A stretch of DNA of 64,000 nt, from assembly GCF_026151205.1 (NCBI RefSeq), contig NC_087074.1, positions 8,721,726 through 8,785,725 on the forward strand, written 5' to 3'. Below are positions 25,916 to 36,000 of the stretch, in pieces. Position 1 is the first letter of the stretch, and each line of letters begins with the position of its first letter. The position numbers and the translations under genes were made by a program. A model generated the notes under the pieces. That model saw nothing but the letters and a program-made list of their open reading frames with translations. It was not told the origin of the DNA and did no database searches. The DNA comes from Bolinopsis microptera (lineage: Eukaryota; Ctenophora; Tentaculata; Lobata; Bolinopsidae).

Positions 25916-28122
25916 CATACTCTGATCACAGATTTGTTGTCACTAGAGTAGACTTTAAGGACATCTGTCTTTGCTATAAACGCCACTCCAAGACATCCTT
26001 AAAGTTCAACACCTCTGAACTCACCTCGAACCCCACCATTCAGGTGAAATATCGTCAATCCTTAGATGATAACTTAAGTAACACTGTTTCTGCTCTGGAT
26101 CCAAATTCAGACTTGAATGGCTTACTTGAGTCCATAAAGGATGCTGCAAAATCGTCAATTGGTGTCATCAGACACAGGAAACGTAATCGCAGCGACGATG
26201 ATGAGGTGAAAAACTTATCTAGCCAGCGTTACTTGTTGAGACAGCAGCTTAATGACAACCAGTCTTTAGACAGAACCTCACTTAGATCATCTATTAACTG
26301 CCTCACCAATCAGATCAAGCAGAGACTTTCTAACATACGATCAGCTGCTGCTGATGCTATCTGTAATACCATCAGTTCAACAACAGATAGTAAGAAAATG
26401 TTTGAAGCTGTTCGAACCCTGAACTTACCTAAAGCCCCTTCTTGTATTGGTGTTCATGATGAGAAAGGGTGCAATATTGCAACAGACACTGGTAAAGCTG
26501 CCGTAGTTGCTAAGTACCTTGAGCAACAACTTACTCGTGATGAAGCACCTTTAGAACCTTTTGTAGGACCTCCTCGCCCACTAGTTAAGCCATTCACTAG
26601 TGAAGAAATCGGATCAGCTGCCAGAAGTCTCAAAAATGGTCGAGCTAACGGCCCAGATGGAATTCCTAACGAGCTTCTGAAGTATTCTACTGGATCAGTA
26701 CACAGACGTTTTGCAGACATTATCAATAGAAGCTTCGAGACCAATTCCTACCTTGACCCCATTGGACAGGCAAACATTACCCCCTTACAGAAGCCAAATA
26801 AGCCCATTGGTCCAGTGAAGAATCTACGACCCCTCACTATCTCAAATGCTGTTAGAAAGATTCTTTCAATGGCAACCTTGAAGAGAATTGAGAATAAAGT
26901 CAACGCCTTCAATGGTCCATGGCAATGTGCTTACAAGCAGGGTAGATCATGTGCTGACATTGTATGGTGCCAGCGTGTGATGTTATCAGTTGTCCAGAGG
27001 AAGAGGTGGGAATACCATCGTATGGGGATCGATATGTCTAGTGCCTTTGACACTATACGACGATCTACCATCCTCGATCTTCTTGTTGAGTGTGGCTGTG
27101 ATGATGACGAAGTCCGTTTGGTAAGACTTTTGCTTTCCAACACCAAGCTCAAAGTCAATATCAACGGTACACTGTCTGCTGAATTCCAGAGTTTTCTCGG
27201 TGCATTCCAAGGTGACTGTCTGTCTGGATGTTTGTTCACACTTGTCTTAGCGGGTGCCTTGCGTGACCTCCGTAACAGGCTTGAAACTGCAATGAATAGG
27301 CCTAACCCACCTATCACCGATATCGGTCTTCCACTTGACAGTGAGTATGCTGATGATATCGACTTCAATGATGAAGATGAGGACAATTTGAGGGAGCTGT
27401 TGCCTATTGCAACAGAAGTCCTTAAAGATTGGAATCTCTTCGTTAACGAAGACAAAACTGATTTCACTCATGTGTACTTAGCTGAAAAGGGAGCTAAAGA
27501 CGATCAGGGTAAGCCAATTGCAGGGAACGAGCTCTGGAGAAAGAGTATCACGCTTGGCTCCATGCTTTGTAGTAAGGAGGACATCTCTAGAAGGATATGT
27601 CTGGGATATGCTGCGTTTAACAAATACAAGAAAGCTTGGAACCATAAGATCCGTCTGAGCAAGAGGCTTCTGTTGTATGAGGCTCTGGTAGTATCCGTTT
27701 TAATGTACAATTCATCTTGCTGGGCTGCCCCTAAATCAGTATTGGAAAAACTAGATATTGCTCACAGACGTCATCTGCGATCAATTTTGAATTACAAATA
27801 CCCTCACATCATTTCCAACAAGAACTTGTATAAACGCTGCAATAGCGAACCATTGTCAGCTAAAGTGGCTCGTAGTCGGTGGAGGATGCTCGGACATGTA
27901 CTGCGTGGGCCTACAGATGGTCCAGCCTATTCGTCGCTTGTTTTTGCTGTTAACACCTTACAGCTTCGAGGGCGGCGTGGAAGACCGCAGTCAAACCTTT
28001 TCTCACTGATTCTACACGACCTTAGTGTTCGAAAATTATCGTTAAATAATTTATGTGATTTAAACAATTTAACTTTAATCGCTCAGAATAGAGCTAAATG
28101 GAGAAGTATGCAAATTGCATGA
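25867..28122 (+). CDS. LINE copy 1: reverse transcriptase ORF
   Basis: About 750 codons open. It begins with the end of the endonuclease (SDHRFVV), then the RT domain: NGRANGPDGIPNELLK, NLRPLTISNAVRKI, YKQGRSCADIVW, MSSAFDTIRRS, the FQGDCLSG turn and the catalytic SEYADDIDF. A thumb/C-terminal part follows, with RSRWRMLGHVLRG and RRGRPQSN. The same layout recurs in the 52379-54079 copy. The clade (RTE/CR1 superfamily neighbourhood) is not assigned. RT motifs look intact, so only the upstream frameshift clearly disables this copy. Confidence 0.93.
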   Translation: MSKPMLQDSRSYAGTLTYSDHRFVVTRVDFKDICLCYKRHSKTSLKFNTSELTSNPTIQVKYRQSLDDNLSNTVSALDPNSDLNGLLESIKDAAKSSIGVIRHRKRNRSDDDEVKNLSSQRYLLRQQLNDNQSLDRTSLRSSINCLTNQIKQRLSNIRSAAADAICNTISSTTDSKKMFEAVRTLNLPKAPSCIGVHDEKGCNIATDTGKAAVVAKYLEQQLTRDEAPLEPFVGPPRPLVKPFTSEEIGSAARSLKNGRANGPDGIPNELLKYSTGSVHRRFADIINRSFETNSYLDPIGQANITPLQKPNKPIGPVKNLRPLTISNAVRKILSMATLKRIENKVNAFNGPWQCAYKQGRSCADIVWCQRVMLSVVQRKRWEYHRMGIDMSSAFDTIRRSTILDLLVECGCDDDEVRLVRLLLSNTKLKVNINGTLSAEFQSFLGAFQGDCLSGCLFTLVLAGALRDLRNRLETAMNRPNPPITDIGLPLDSEYADDIDFNDEDEDNLRELLPIATEVLKDWNLFVNEDKTDFTHVYLAEKGAKDDQGKPIAGNELWRKSITLGSMLCSKEDISRRICLGYAAFNKYKKAWNHKIRLSKRLLLYEALVVSVLMYNSSCWAAPKSVLEKLDIAHRRHLRSILNYKYPHIISNKNLYKRCNSEPLSAKVARSRWRMLGHVLRGPTDGPAYSSLVFAVNTLQLRGRRGRPQSNLFSLILHDLSVRKLSLNNLCDLNNLTLIAQNRAKWRSMQIA

Positions 28123-28211
28123 CTTTTGTTTGAGAAAGATTAGGGGACAGAAATGTTTACTTTGTTTACTATCTGTTTCTTAGAGCTTTTGTTTATATAT
28201 ATAAGTAATAC

Positions 28212-28420
28212 TCCCTTTTCTCACAAAAAAGCATCAGCTGCTCACGCTCTGTCTACGGTAACTCATTCGCAGCGGGAGCTGGAAGACTTTGGAATGTTGT
28301 CCCCAAAGTTGTCAATACCCAAAAGATTCTGGCAAGCTTCAAGACATTTATCAGAAACTAAACCCCTTCCAGGCAAGCCCCCTACTCCTGGATCGTGGAT
28401 ACAGTGCAGAAAACTCTAAC
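28212..28420 (+). pseudogene. 3' fragment of another LINE
   Basis: In one frame a conceptual GAGRLWNVVPKVVN followed by ILASFKTFI is visible, the signature of the extreme C-terminus of CR1/L2-type LINE ORF2 proteins. It belongs to a different family from copy 1 and sits directly after its tail. Only about 60 codons remain. Confidence 0.65.
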
Positions 28421-28511
28421 TCGATAATTAATAAATCGACTTGTGCAGTCAAGGAGGTGGTCCGCAGATTTCCTGATGACTGTGAAGATGCTTAGCCTTT
28501 CTTCTAAACTT

Positions 28512-28570
28512 ACGTTCGATAGGTTCGATAGGTTCGATAGGTTCGATAGGTTCGATAGGTTCGATAGGTA
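28512..28570 (+). repeat. 9-bp tandem repeat (GTTCGATAG)n
   Basis: About six perfect copies of GTTCGATAG immediately upstream of the 5' end of the Penelope-like sequence, ending in GTAGGTAGG. It may be a retroelement tail or a slippage product at the junction. Confidence 0.9.
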
Positions 28571-29524
28571 GGTAGGCCTTCTCTATTTGATTTATGGATC
28601 GAGGGAAAAAATAAAAACTTTGTTACACCAAACGAAGCCCAAAACATCATGGGTATAACCAATAATTTGAACAGTGATGGTACAGTTACTAACAATAAGA
28701 GTACCTCTTCCCATTTCAAACCTGATAAAGCTTATTTCTACCACACTCTAAAGATCCACAAGCTTCAAAAGGAAGACCTTAAACCAGGAGTCGAGCCCCC
28801 CTTCAGGCTCATCACGGCACTTCAAGATGGAATCACAAAACGCAGTGATGTTTTCCTTGCTAGCCAATACCTGAAGGATCTTGAAAAGGATTTCTGCACT
28901 GACCTTTTGACTGATAACACCGATGCCCTTCAATGGTTGGAATTCGTGGATAGTGAACATTCCCCAGTACAGAAGAAAGGCTTCAGATCGTTTACCTACG
29001 ACTTTAAGGCCCTCTATGACTCTAACACCACCCCTCGTCATAGAGGCCTTGAGGTCCGCTATGTCATCATGTAGAGAAGATTGGTCTGAAGACTTCTGCC
29101 AATGGCTCACACAACTGGTGGAATTAAGCCTCCGATCCTCTGTAGGGGTGTTCGATCAAAATTGGTTCATACAGCTTATTGGTATCCCTACGGGTGGATC
29201 ACTATGTGTCCAAATCGCAAACATAGCAGTCTACTACCTAATGAACAAATGTGATTATAGTAACCCAGAGCTCATGAAGAAGATCGTATCAGCCAGGCGT
29301 TACATTGACGACGGAGCAGGTTTGTTTGAGGGAACTACAGATGAGTTCAAAATTTGGATTGCAGATGTCAACAAAGCACTCCTCCCCCATGGCCTAATTA
29401 TTGATGAGTACCAAATAGAAGATCCTGGTAAATACGTATCTTTCCTTGACATAATGTTCACTTTCGATTCCTTGGGCTCCCTCCAAACGGATTTGTTCAT
29501 AAAGAAAACGGACTCTCGTTCATA

Positions 29525-30406
29525 CAGGGTGTTTCGAGACTCGTGTCCAAATTTAAAATTTTAATTTTTAATTTTATGAAGGAGCAAAATTAGATGCAAT
29601 CAGTTTTAAAATGCTGGTTATACCTTACATTTTAGTTATCTCTCACAAATTCGTTTCAAAACTCATCTTTTCGCAAATTTGTATCCTTTCGAAATTTTCT
29701 TCGAAAAAATGTCAAAATCTGGCATATCAGACAAAATGAGAGTAGACATGGTCAAGCTTTTTTATGTCAACGGAAGTAGTTGGACTGCTGCTAGGAGGGC
29801 ACTTTCAAAGAAATACGGTAATGCAGGCAGGAAAATTCATCTTAGGACTATTCAGCGACAAGTGACGAAATTTGAGAGAGAATTGACTCTCAGAAGGAAA
29901 CCAACAGGCGGGGGTGCAAAAACGGCAGTTAATGAGAAAAACATCAAAAAGTCGACCAAATCCTTGACAAAAGCCCTCGACGTTCTGTAAGGAACATCGC
30001 TAAGAGAACTAAGCTATCTACCACAACCGTTTGGAGGATCTTGAGAAAGGAGTTGGGCAAATAACCATACAAAATTCAGATGTTGCAAGAACAGACGGCA
30101 GCAAACAAGCAGCAAAGAGTGGACTTTGCCAAGCAATTTGCTAGCAAAATTGAGTCTGATCAAAACTTTTTGAAGAACCTTATTGTCTCCGATGAAGCTC
30201 ACTTCCAACTATCAGGGTGGGTTAATACTCAGAATGCCCGAATCTGGTCAGATAAGCAACCCTATGCCACCGTGGAAGGTCCAAAAACCAGAGAAAAGGT
30301 GACTGTTTGGATGGGCCTCAGTTACCATGGTGTCTTCGGACCCCACTTTTTCGAGAATGAAGAAGAGAAGGCAGAGACGATAAGGACAGCAAATTACATT
30401 GCTATG
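29525..30406 (+). mobile_element. Tc1/mariner-type element inserted in the Penelope RT, 3' end missing
   Basis: It begins CAGGGTGTTTCGAGACTCG, a mariner-like terminal sequence, right after TA at 29523-29524. The transposase starts at 29709 (ATG; SKSGISDKMRVDMVK), with an N-terminal helix-turn-helix region (SWTAARRAL, TTTVWRILRKEL) and the first part of the DDE domain (SDEAHFQLSGWVN, NARIWSD, VTVWMGLSYHGVFGP). It has a frameshift at ~29945 and an in-frame TAA at ~30061, and it stops abruptly after ...YIAM at 30406. No inverted copy of the left terminus exists at the right edge. The next bases are TA (30407-30408), then Penelope sequence. Joining the flanks at a single TA restores the Penelope frame exactly. 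Confidence 0.87.
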
Positions 30407-30795
30407 TACCTACACTTCAAAAGCTCCCACCCAAACCATATCTATTCCGGTATCGTGTACTCTCAATGCCTTAGACTCAGAAGGATCATCAACTGCCAAG
30501 AACGCCTCAAAGAACACCTCAAAAAATCTTTCCTTGCTGCGTGTTACCCTAGGAAAATGGTTGATAACATTTATAGTAATAAGGTTCTCAATTCAACAAG
30601 ATCACTTTTACGCAAAGTTCAGACTCCTGATGACCAGAAGGGTATGAAGAACACCTCTCAAGAACAAGGGGTTTCAGTGAAAGTGACACTGTTGAAACAT
30701 CCCAAGAGACCTCCTCAACAGCTTCCACGCCTAGGAAGAAAATATTCAGTTACACCAAGAAGACAGGGCCGAGCCTAAAATCTCGCCTCGTCAAA

Positions 30796-31293
30796 TTGAA
30801 AGAACTTGCTTTAGGAGCTAAACATGGTCCAACCAGCAAATGCCATATGCCAAGATGCAAATGCTGCAAGCTTGTCAAAGGCAGACATGAATTCAAAGTG
30901 AACGGCAAGAAGGTTAAAGCTTCCCCTGGAAACTGCCTGAGTTACAACATCATTTATCTGTTCCAATGTAGTTTCTGTGGAAAGGCTTACGTCGGTCGCA
31001 CTACTCGCTCTCTACGGGTTAGGACTGGAGAACATAGGGTCAAATATTATAAACTTTTAAATGGTGATAAGGTAGATGAAACAAGTGATGAATATAGTTT
31101 GGGCTTACATTTGTTGGATCATGGTTTTAGACAAAGGGAAGATTTTAACAAAATTTTTAATGTGTCAATTACTGATAATTCTAGTCCTAAAACTTTAGAA
31201 GTTCGTGAACATAAATATATTCAACAACTCAAGACTTTAAAACCTTTGGGAATAAACACTATAAATCCTTTTGGCCTTCCCTTAGATTTTTAA
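30796..31293 (+). CDS. GIY-YIG endonuclease domain of the Penelope-like element
   Basis: Contains a Cys-rich linker (CHMPRCKCCKL), then IIYLFQCSFCGKAYVGRTTR, where YLF and YVG are the GIY-YIG core, with the catalytic Arg in SLRVRTGEH and a terminal Asn/Glu region (LEVREHKYIQQLK). The frame is open upstream of the listed Met to about 30735, where it should join the RT frame. The endonuclease would nick target DNA for target-primed reverse transcription. Confidence 0.9.
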   Translation: MKELALGAKHGPTSKCHMPRCKCCKLVKGRHEFKVNGKKVKASPGNCLSYNIIYLFQCSFCGKAYVGRTTRSLRVRTGEHRVKYYKLLNGDKVDETSDEYSLGLHLLDHGFRQREDFNKIFNVSITDNSSPKTLEVREHKYIQQLKTLKPLGINTINPFGLPLDF

Positions 31294-33088
31294 AGGAATT
31301 TAGTTTTACTAACTTTTTACAATTTTTAGGCTTATGTCACTGAAGATGACGCCTTGCAACATGTTTGACGATAGCCTGTAAATTGATAGTTTGATCTCAG
31401 TATTTACAACAAATCAGCTAGCTTGATTGATTCAAAGGGAGAATTAAATTCCTCTGGTAGGCCTTCTCACTCTTAGACGAAGACGCTGTAGATAAATTTC
31501 TAATCCTTAGTCGGAATGTACTATGTAGTTCTACGTTTCAGAACAACAGTCTCCTTTCATTCCATAAAGTTTAGGATTAACTGTAAAGTTAAGATTTCCA
31601 AAAAATCACTCACCATTGCGCGCCTATCTGAGGTGTCGACAAATGAGAATTTTTCTAGAGCTTGCTAGAATCTCTGCTGAAATTAGTACACGGTTACTTA
31701 AATGAATTTTTATTTGTTGAGTTACCTTTTCTAAATCTTATTAGTCGATCACTATCAGGATGAGAGGAGAGGTGTTAATAAGAGGTAATAGCTTAATTAT
31801 TATTGTCTCACTGAATTTAAAGGTGTTAATAAGAGGTATTTGTTATAGTTGTGAATTTTGAAATTAGCTTAATTATTATTGTCTTACAGAATTTAATCAC
31901 TGTATCTCGACGAGCACTTAAAGGTTCAATACACAGACCACTATCTGAGATAGGGTTATTGGTAAGTTATTCCAAATAAGGAGATTGTATCATATTATCA
32001 CCTATCAGTACTTTATCTGTCTTATCATGACCAATTATCACAAATAAAGTTAATTTGGGATAATCTATAATCTGATAATAGACATCAGGGCTCAGAAGAG
32101 AATCAAATCATGCTGAATAATGTTAACAATAGCTATTAACCTTACTCAGGACTCCCGTATAGGCCGTATTCACGAAATCTGATAAATCAGGACATGAATA
32201 ACGTGTTTTTTATAATTTCTACCTATGCGCAGGTATATAAGGTCGTGCGCGCGTCTGACATCACTGGCAAACTGCTTAGAAGAACCCTAAGTTCTTGTCA
32301 GAGCGCTCCACGCTGTGAGTGCATAAATGTGGCAATTGTCGCACGATTCCCACGTCATAAACATTATTAGTTGTTGTTATTAGTTATCATTGTAACTTCA
32401 ATCTTTAACAAGGGCATCATTGTAATGAGTTCAGCAAATATTCGTTCACAATAGTCACGTACTTCATCCCGACAACAAGAAAAACAATTTAGGGCCACTA
32501 ACCTTTAAGATTACAGTTGCTGGATACTGAAAGAGTTATAGGCTTGTTGTACATCACAGAATAACCACCTCTAAAAAAAACTAGTGATGAGTTATAACGA
32601 TTATTGAGAAATTTACATATGTATGATGATGTTGAAAACATGACGTGGACATATATTTTTAATGTATCAGTTTTTAAGCAAATTTAGTATCATTTTGAGG
32701 TGTCGAATCTTTGGAGTCAAGTCGAATGAAACTGGTTTCATTATACATAAAGTTGCAAAATTAGAATATTGAAGATTAAACTTTTCAATTAAGAACAAAA
32801 TATCACGGAACTGATTCCATTCAGACTTTTAAATAACTAGCAAATTAGTACTACCTAATTAACAAATAAGCAATTATTATTACCATTCTTAATTACATAA
32901 AAATGAAAGCCCTGAGGTCATGACACAAAAATTGAGCGTGCTAACTGCTAATTTGATTCATCCTCTTAACTCTTAAGTCTTCAATCCATCAAAATTGGTT
33001 CATCAGTTATTTTCTATCCATCAAAACTCTTTGAATTTCATTTCTTGTCCCTGAGATTCCCATGGCAATGCCACTTTTCAACAAACAC
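31294..33088. other. No gene seen; 3' flank of GOSR1
   Basis: AT-rich and without convincing coding sequence. GOSR1's 3' UTR should lie just below 33089. Confidence 0.5.
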
Positions 33089-36000
33089 TCAAGCAAACAA
33101 GAATAACGCAATGAGACACCCAGTAATCACAGCAGCCATGATAATAGAGTCTCTTCTAGAGCGGACATTAATCTTGTTCATTAGGCTCCCGATCATAGGG
33201 AACTTGTTTGAGATAGCGTTCATTTTATTAGTGATCCCTGACAGACCTCCTCGTTGAGAATACAGATTCTCTTTTGTAGCGATGGCTATGCTGATTGCGT
33301 CGTTAGTTACTCCGTCAGCTCTGGGGTGTAGTCACGTTAGATACGATTAAATTAACATATTATCATATTTAGTAATATTAGATTATTATATCAGTTAGTT
33401 TACTCGATAAATGATCGTTTCACCATCGATCAAGAAGCACCTGCTTACCTGCTATTTCATTTTTTATTTCAAAATTCAAATAAACTTTACATCAATTTAT
33501 TACAGTTATATTCAATAGAAAAGACCACAATATCTCCTGTGAGGCAAAAACATGGAAAAAGAGAGCTAGAAAAATATTCATGAGACTCAACACTACCAGA
33601 CTACAGCTGGAGTGAGAAACATTATGTAAACATCAAAGTAAAATTTATTTCGGCTGAACCAAAACACGGTGGTAAAACCATAATTACATTGGTGCCGACC
33701 CTACATAAAATCATTAATAAATAATCAAGAGAACAAATTTATATATATACGATACCTTCTTGCTATTACTCAACAAACTTACATGACATAACAACAAAAT
33801 AACATAATTATATATTATAAAAAAATAATAACAATCATAATAACAATCATAATGTTTAACAATCATGTTAGTGATGAAAAGGTTAACCATATCCATTATC
33901 CATTATAATAATTTAAATAAGAATACAGAACTGCAGCTTACCCCATGATGTTTTCGTTTTCTTTTAAAAAGAAATCTTGTTTTCTGTTATTCAAGCCGTT
34001 CTTAAACGAGCTGAAAATATGGAGATTTAATAAATTAACTAAAAGTACCAGTTTGTGTGCATTGGATGAAGTTTGAACGCCAAATGAGGATGGAACTAAC
34101 AAACAGATAAACAGGTTTCAAATACCGCTCTAGTTTAGCTGCTGCCTGGTTTTAGTTATAATATTCAACAAACATATATACGTCTTCTCCGTCTATTGAG
34201 ACAGCTGCAATAACAGGGTTTACTTGTCTTTTTAAATAGTGAGCTACTAGTTCACTAATGATATTTTGACAGCATGGTAATATTGACCCCAGGCAAAGAC
34301 CTGCAACATATTCGCCCCATTCACCCAGCCTCATAACATGGCCAAGTCAACTGGGGATCTAACCCTTTTTAAGTGAGTGGGCTTACCTCAACTAATGGTA
34401 TTGTAGCAGCGAATAGCCTGTTGAAAAGTGATCTGTATGCAGTATTAGAGAAGCAATGGTCATAGTATGCCCTTGTGGTCTTGGTGACTCAACAGTTGTT
34501 GTTATTTTAGAGCTTGCGGCTGGCGGCAGGAACCATTTTATTAAAAATTTTAAAACAAAATCCAGCAAATTTTCACGCCAAACATCGTATCTCCGACCCA
34601 AGACTCGAGATCTGAACCATGGCAGGCCCTCCCAAAGCATTAGAATACACGAGATCTGAGCCAAGTAATCTGAGCAAGGTAACCTGAACCCCTTTATTGG
34701 CTAGTGCCCGAAGTGGTCTTACCAACGAGGATGCTTTGACTTCTTCTACCTTAGGGGTCGTTCACATATTACGTAATCATTTTTTGAAACATTTTTACCT
34801 CCCCCCTCCATGTGAACGACCCCTTAGTGTGACAGAAATAGTGGATAAGTTCTAACTACCAAGGATTATCGCCTTCATACAAGCAACAACGATTCACCAA
34901 ATGCGGAGAAAACGAAGTTTAACGTTTTTCTCCACATATTAATATTTTACCGGGGTAAGCACAGGGCTCCAATGCTCTAAATTACAGTGGTCATGATCTA
35001 TCCTATATAGTGATAATGACCACAGTCCCTGCGAAGAAGGAGAACCTAGAAATCCGATCGTTGGGTTTAGTTGTCGTATTTCCGATTTCGGTGCAGTGAT
35101 ATGACCTGGATTCAGTTGTCGTTTTGAGATTTAAGCTAATTGGTCACCCAATTAAGCTGATTGGGATCCTATTAACTGCGTGGGAACTAGATTCAATTGG
35201 GTTCAGTTGTTGGTCACCCGTTTTCGTTTTCTTTTAAAAAGAAATCTTGTTTTCTGTTATTTAAGCCGTTCTTAAACGAACTGAAAATGTGGAGATTTAA
35301 TAAATTAACTAAAAGCACCAGTTTGTGTGCATTTGATGAAGTTTGAACGCCAAATGAGGATGGAAATTTCAGATGAAAATGATCTTGTCCCTGGTTTAAT
35401 GTTTAACACCCTACAGCCTACGTAGAAACCAGATTCCTGGATACCAGGTATCTTTAATGTATATAACCAAAGATTAAATTTTGACTACAATTTATATAAT
35501 ATAATCTCGTGCCTTCTAAGTAACCCCATTAGTCACATATATACGACTACTTGGCACTGCTTACAGGGCTGGTCGCTGGAGGGTATGAGATTGAATTTTG
35601 ACTAAAATTTACATAATATACGACTACTTTGTACTACTTAGAAGTCATGAGATTGTAACAAAAGGTTCCTGGGCCCCAGCGCCTGGGGATATTCAACACT
35701 ATTACACTGGTCTGCCGTCAGAGTGAGTTAAGCTCTCTCAAAAATCATATAGAGCCATAAAATGAACATCTAGTTAATGTTAATGCTAATAAGTCAAGCA
35801 AAGGGGAGCCGTCTTAAAGTACGAGCCATTGTCAGCTTTAAATTGCTGATGAATATTTAAGATCAATTTCGAGGGGGGTGTGCAAGGCTAATTATACCAC
35901 TTTTTGGATATTCAGAAATACGCTGCTGTGATTGGTAAAAGGTAAAAGTCACGTGACAAACGAGCAGTGTAGAGCCAGCCCACCATTTCCCATCAGCTCA

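Larger units (their letters stand above)
28575..31293 (+). mobile_element. Penelope-like element (RT + GIY-YIG), 5' truncated and interrupted
   Basis: The RT part runs 28575-29524: TLKIHKL, RSFTYDFKALYDS, GIPTGGSLCVQIANIAVYY and the catalytic RYIDDGAG. It resumes after the mariner insert at 30409 with LHFKSSHPNHIYSGIVYSQ and CLRLRRI, the hallmark 3' part of Penelope RTs. The GIY-YIG endonuclease follows. Frameshifts occur near 29030 (within LYDS/LTPPL) and near 30735, so the copy is dead. PLEs combine a telomerase-like RT with a GIY-YIG nuclease (family knowledge); both are visible here. The 5' end is lost at the 9-bp repeat. Confidence 0.93.

Noticed and set aside
33045-33257. 70-codon plus-strand hydrophobic frame
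   Set aside because: It is the complement of GOSR1 exon 7 (SNARE helix and membrane anchor), which is the real coding strand.
33942-35367. Long terminal repeats of a retrotransposon
   Set aside because: The ~147-bp direct repeats contain GOSR1 exon 6 and do not have TG...CA ends; an exon duplication explains them.
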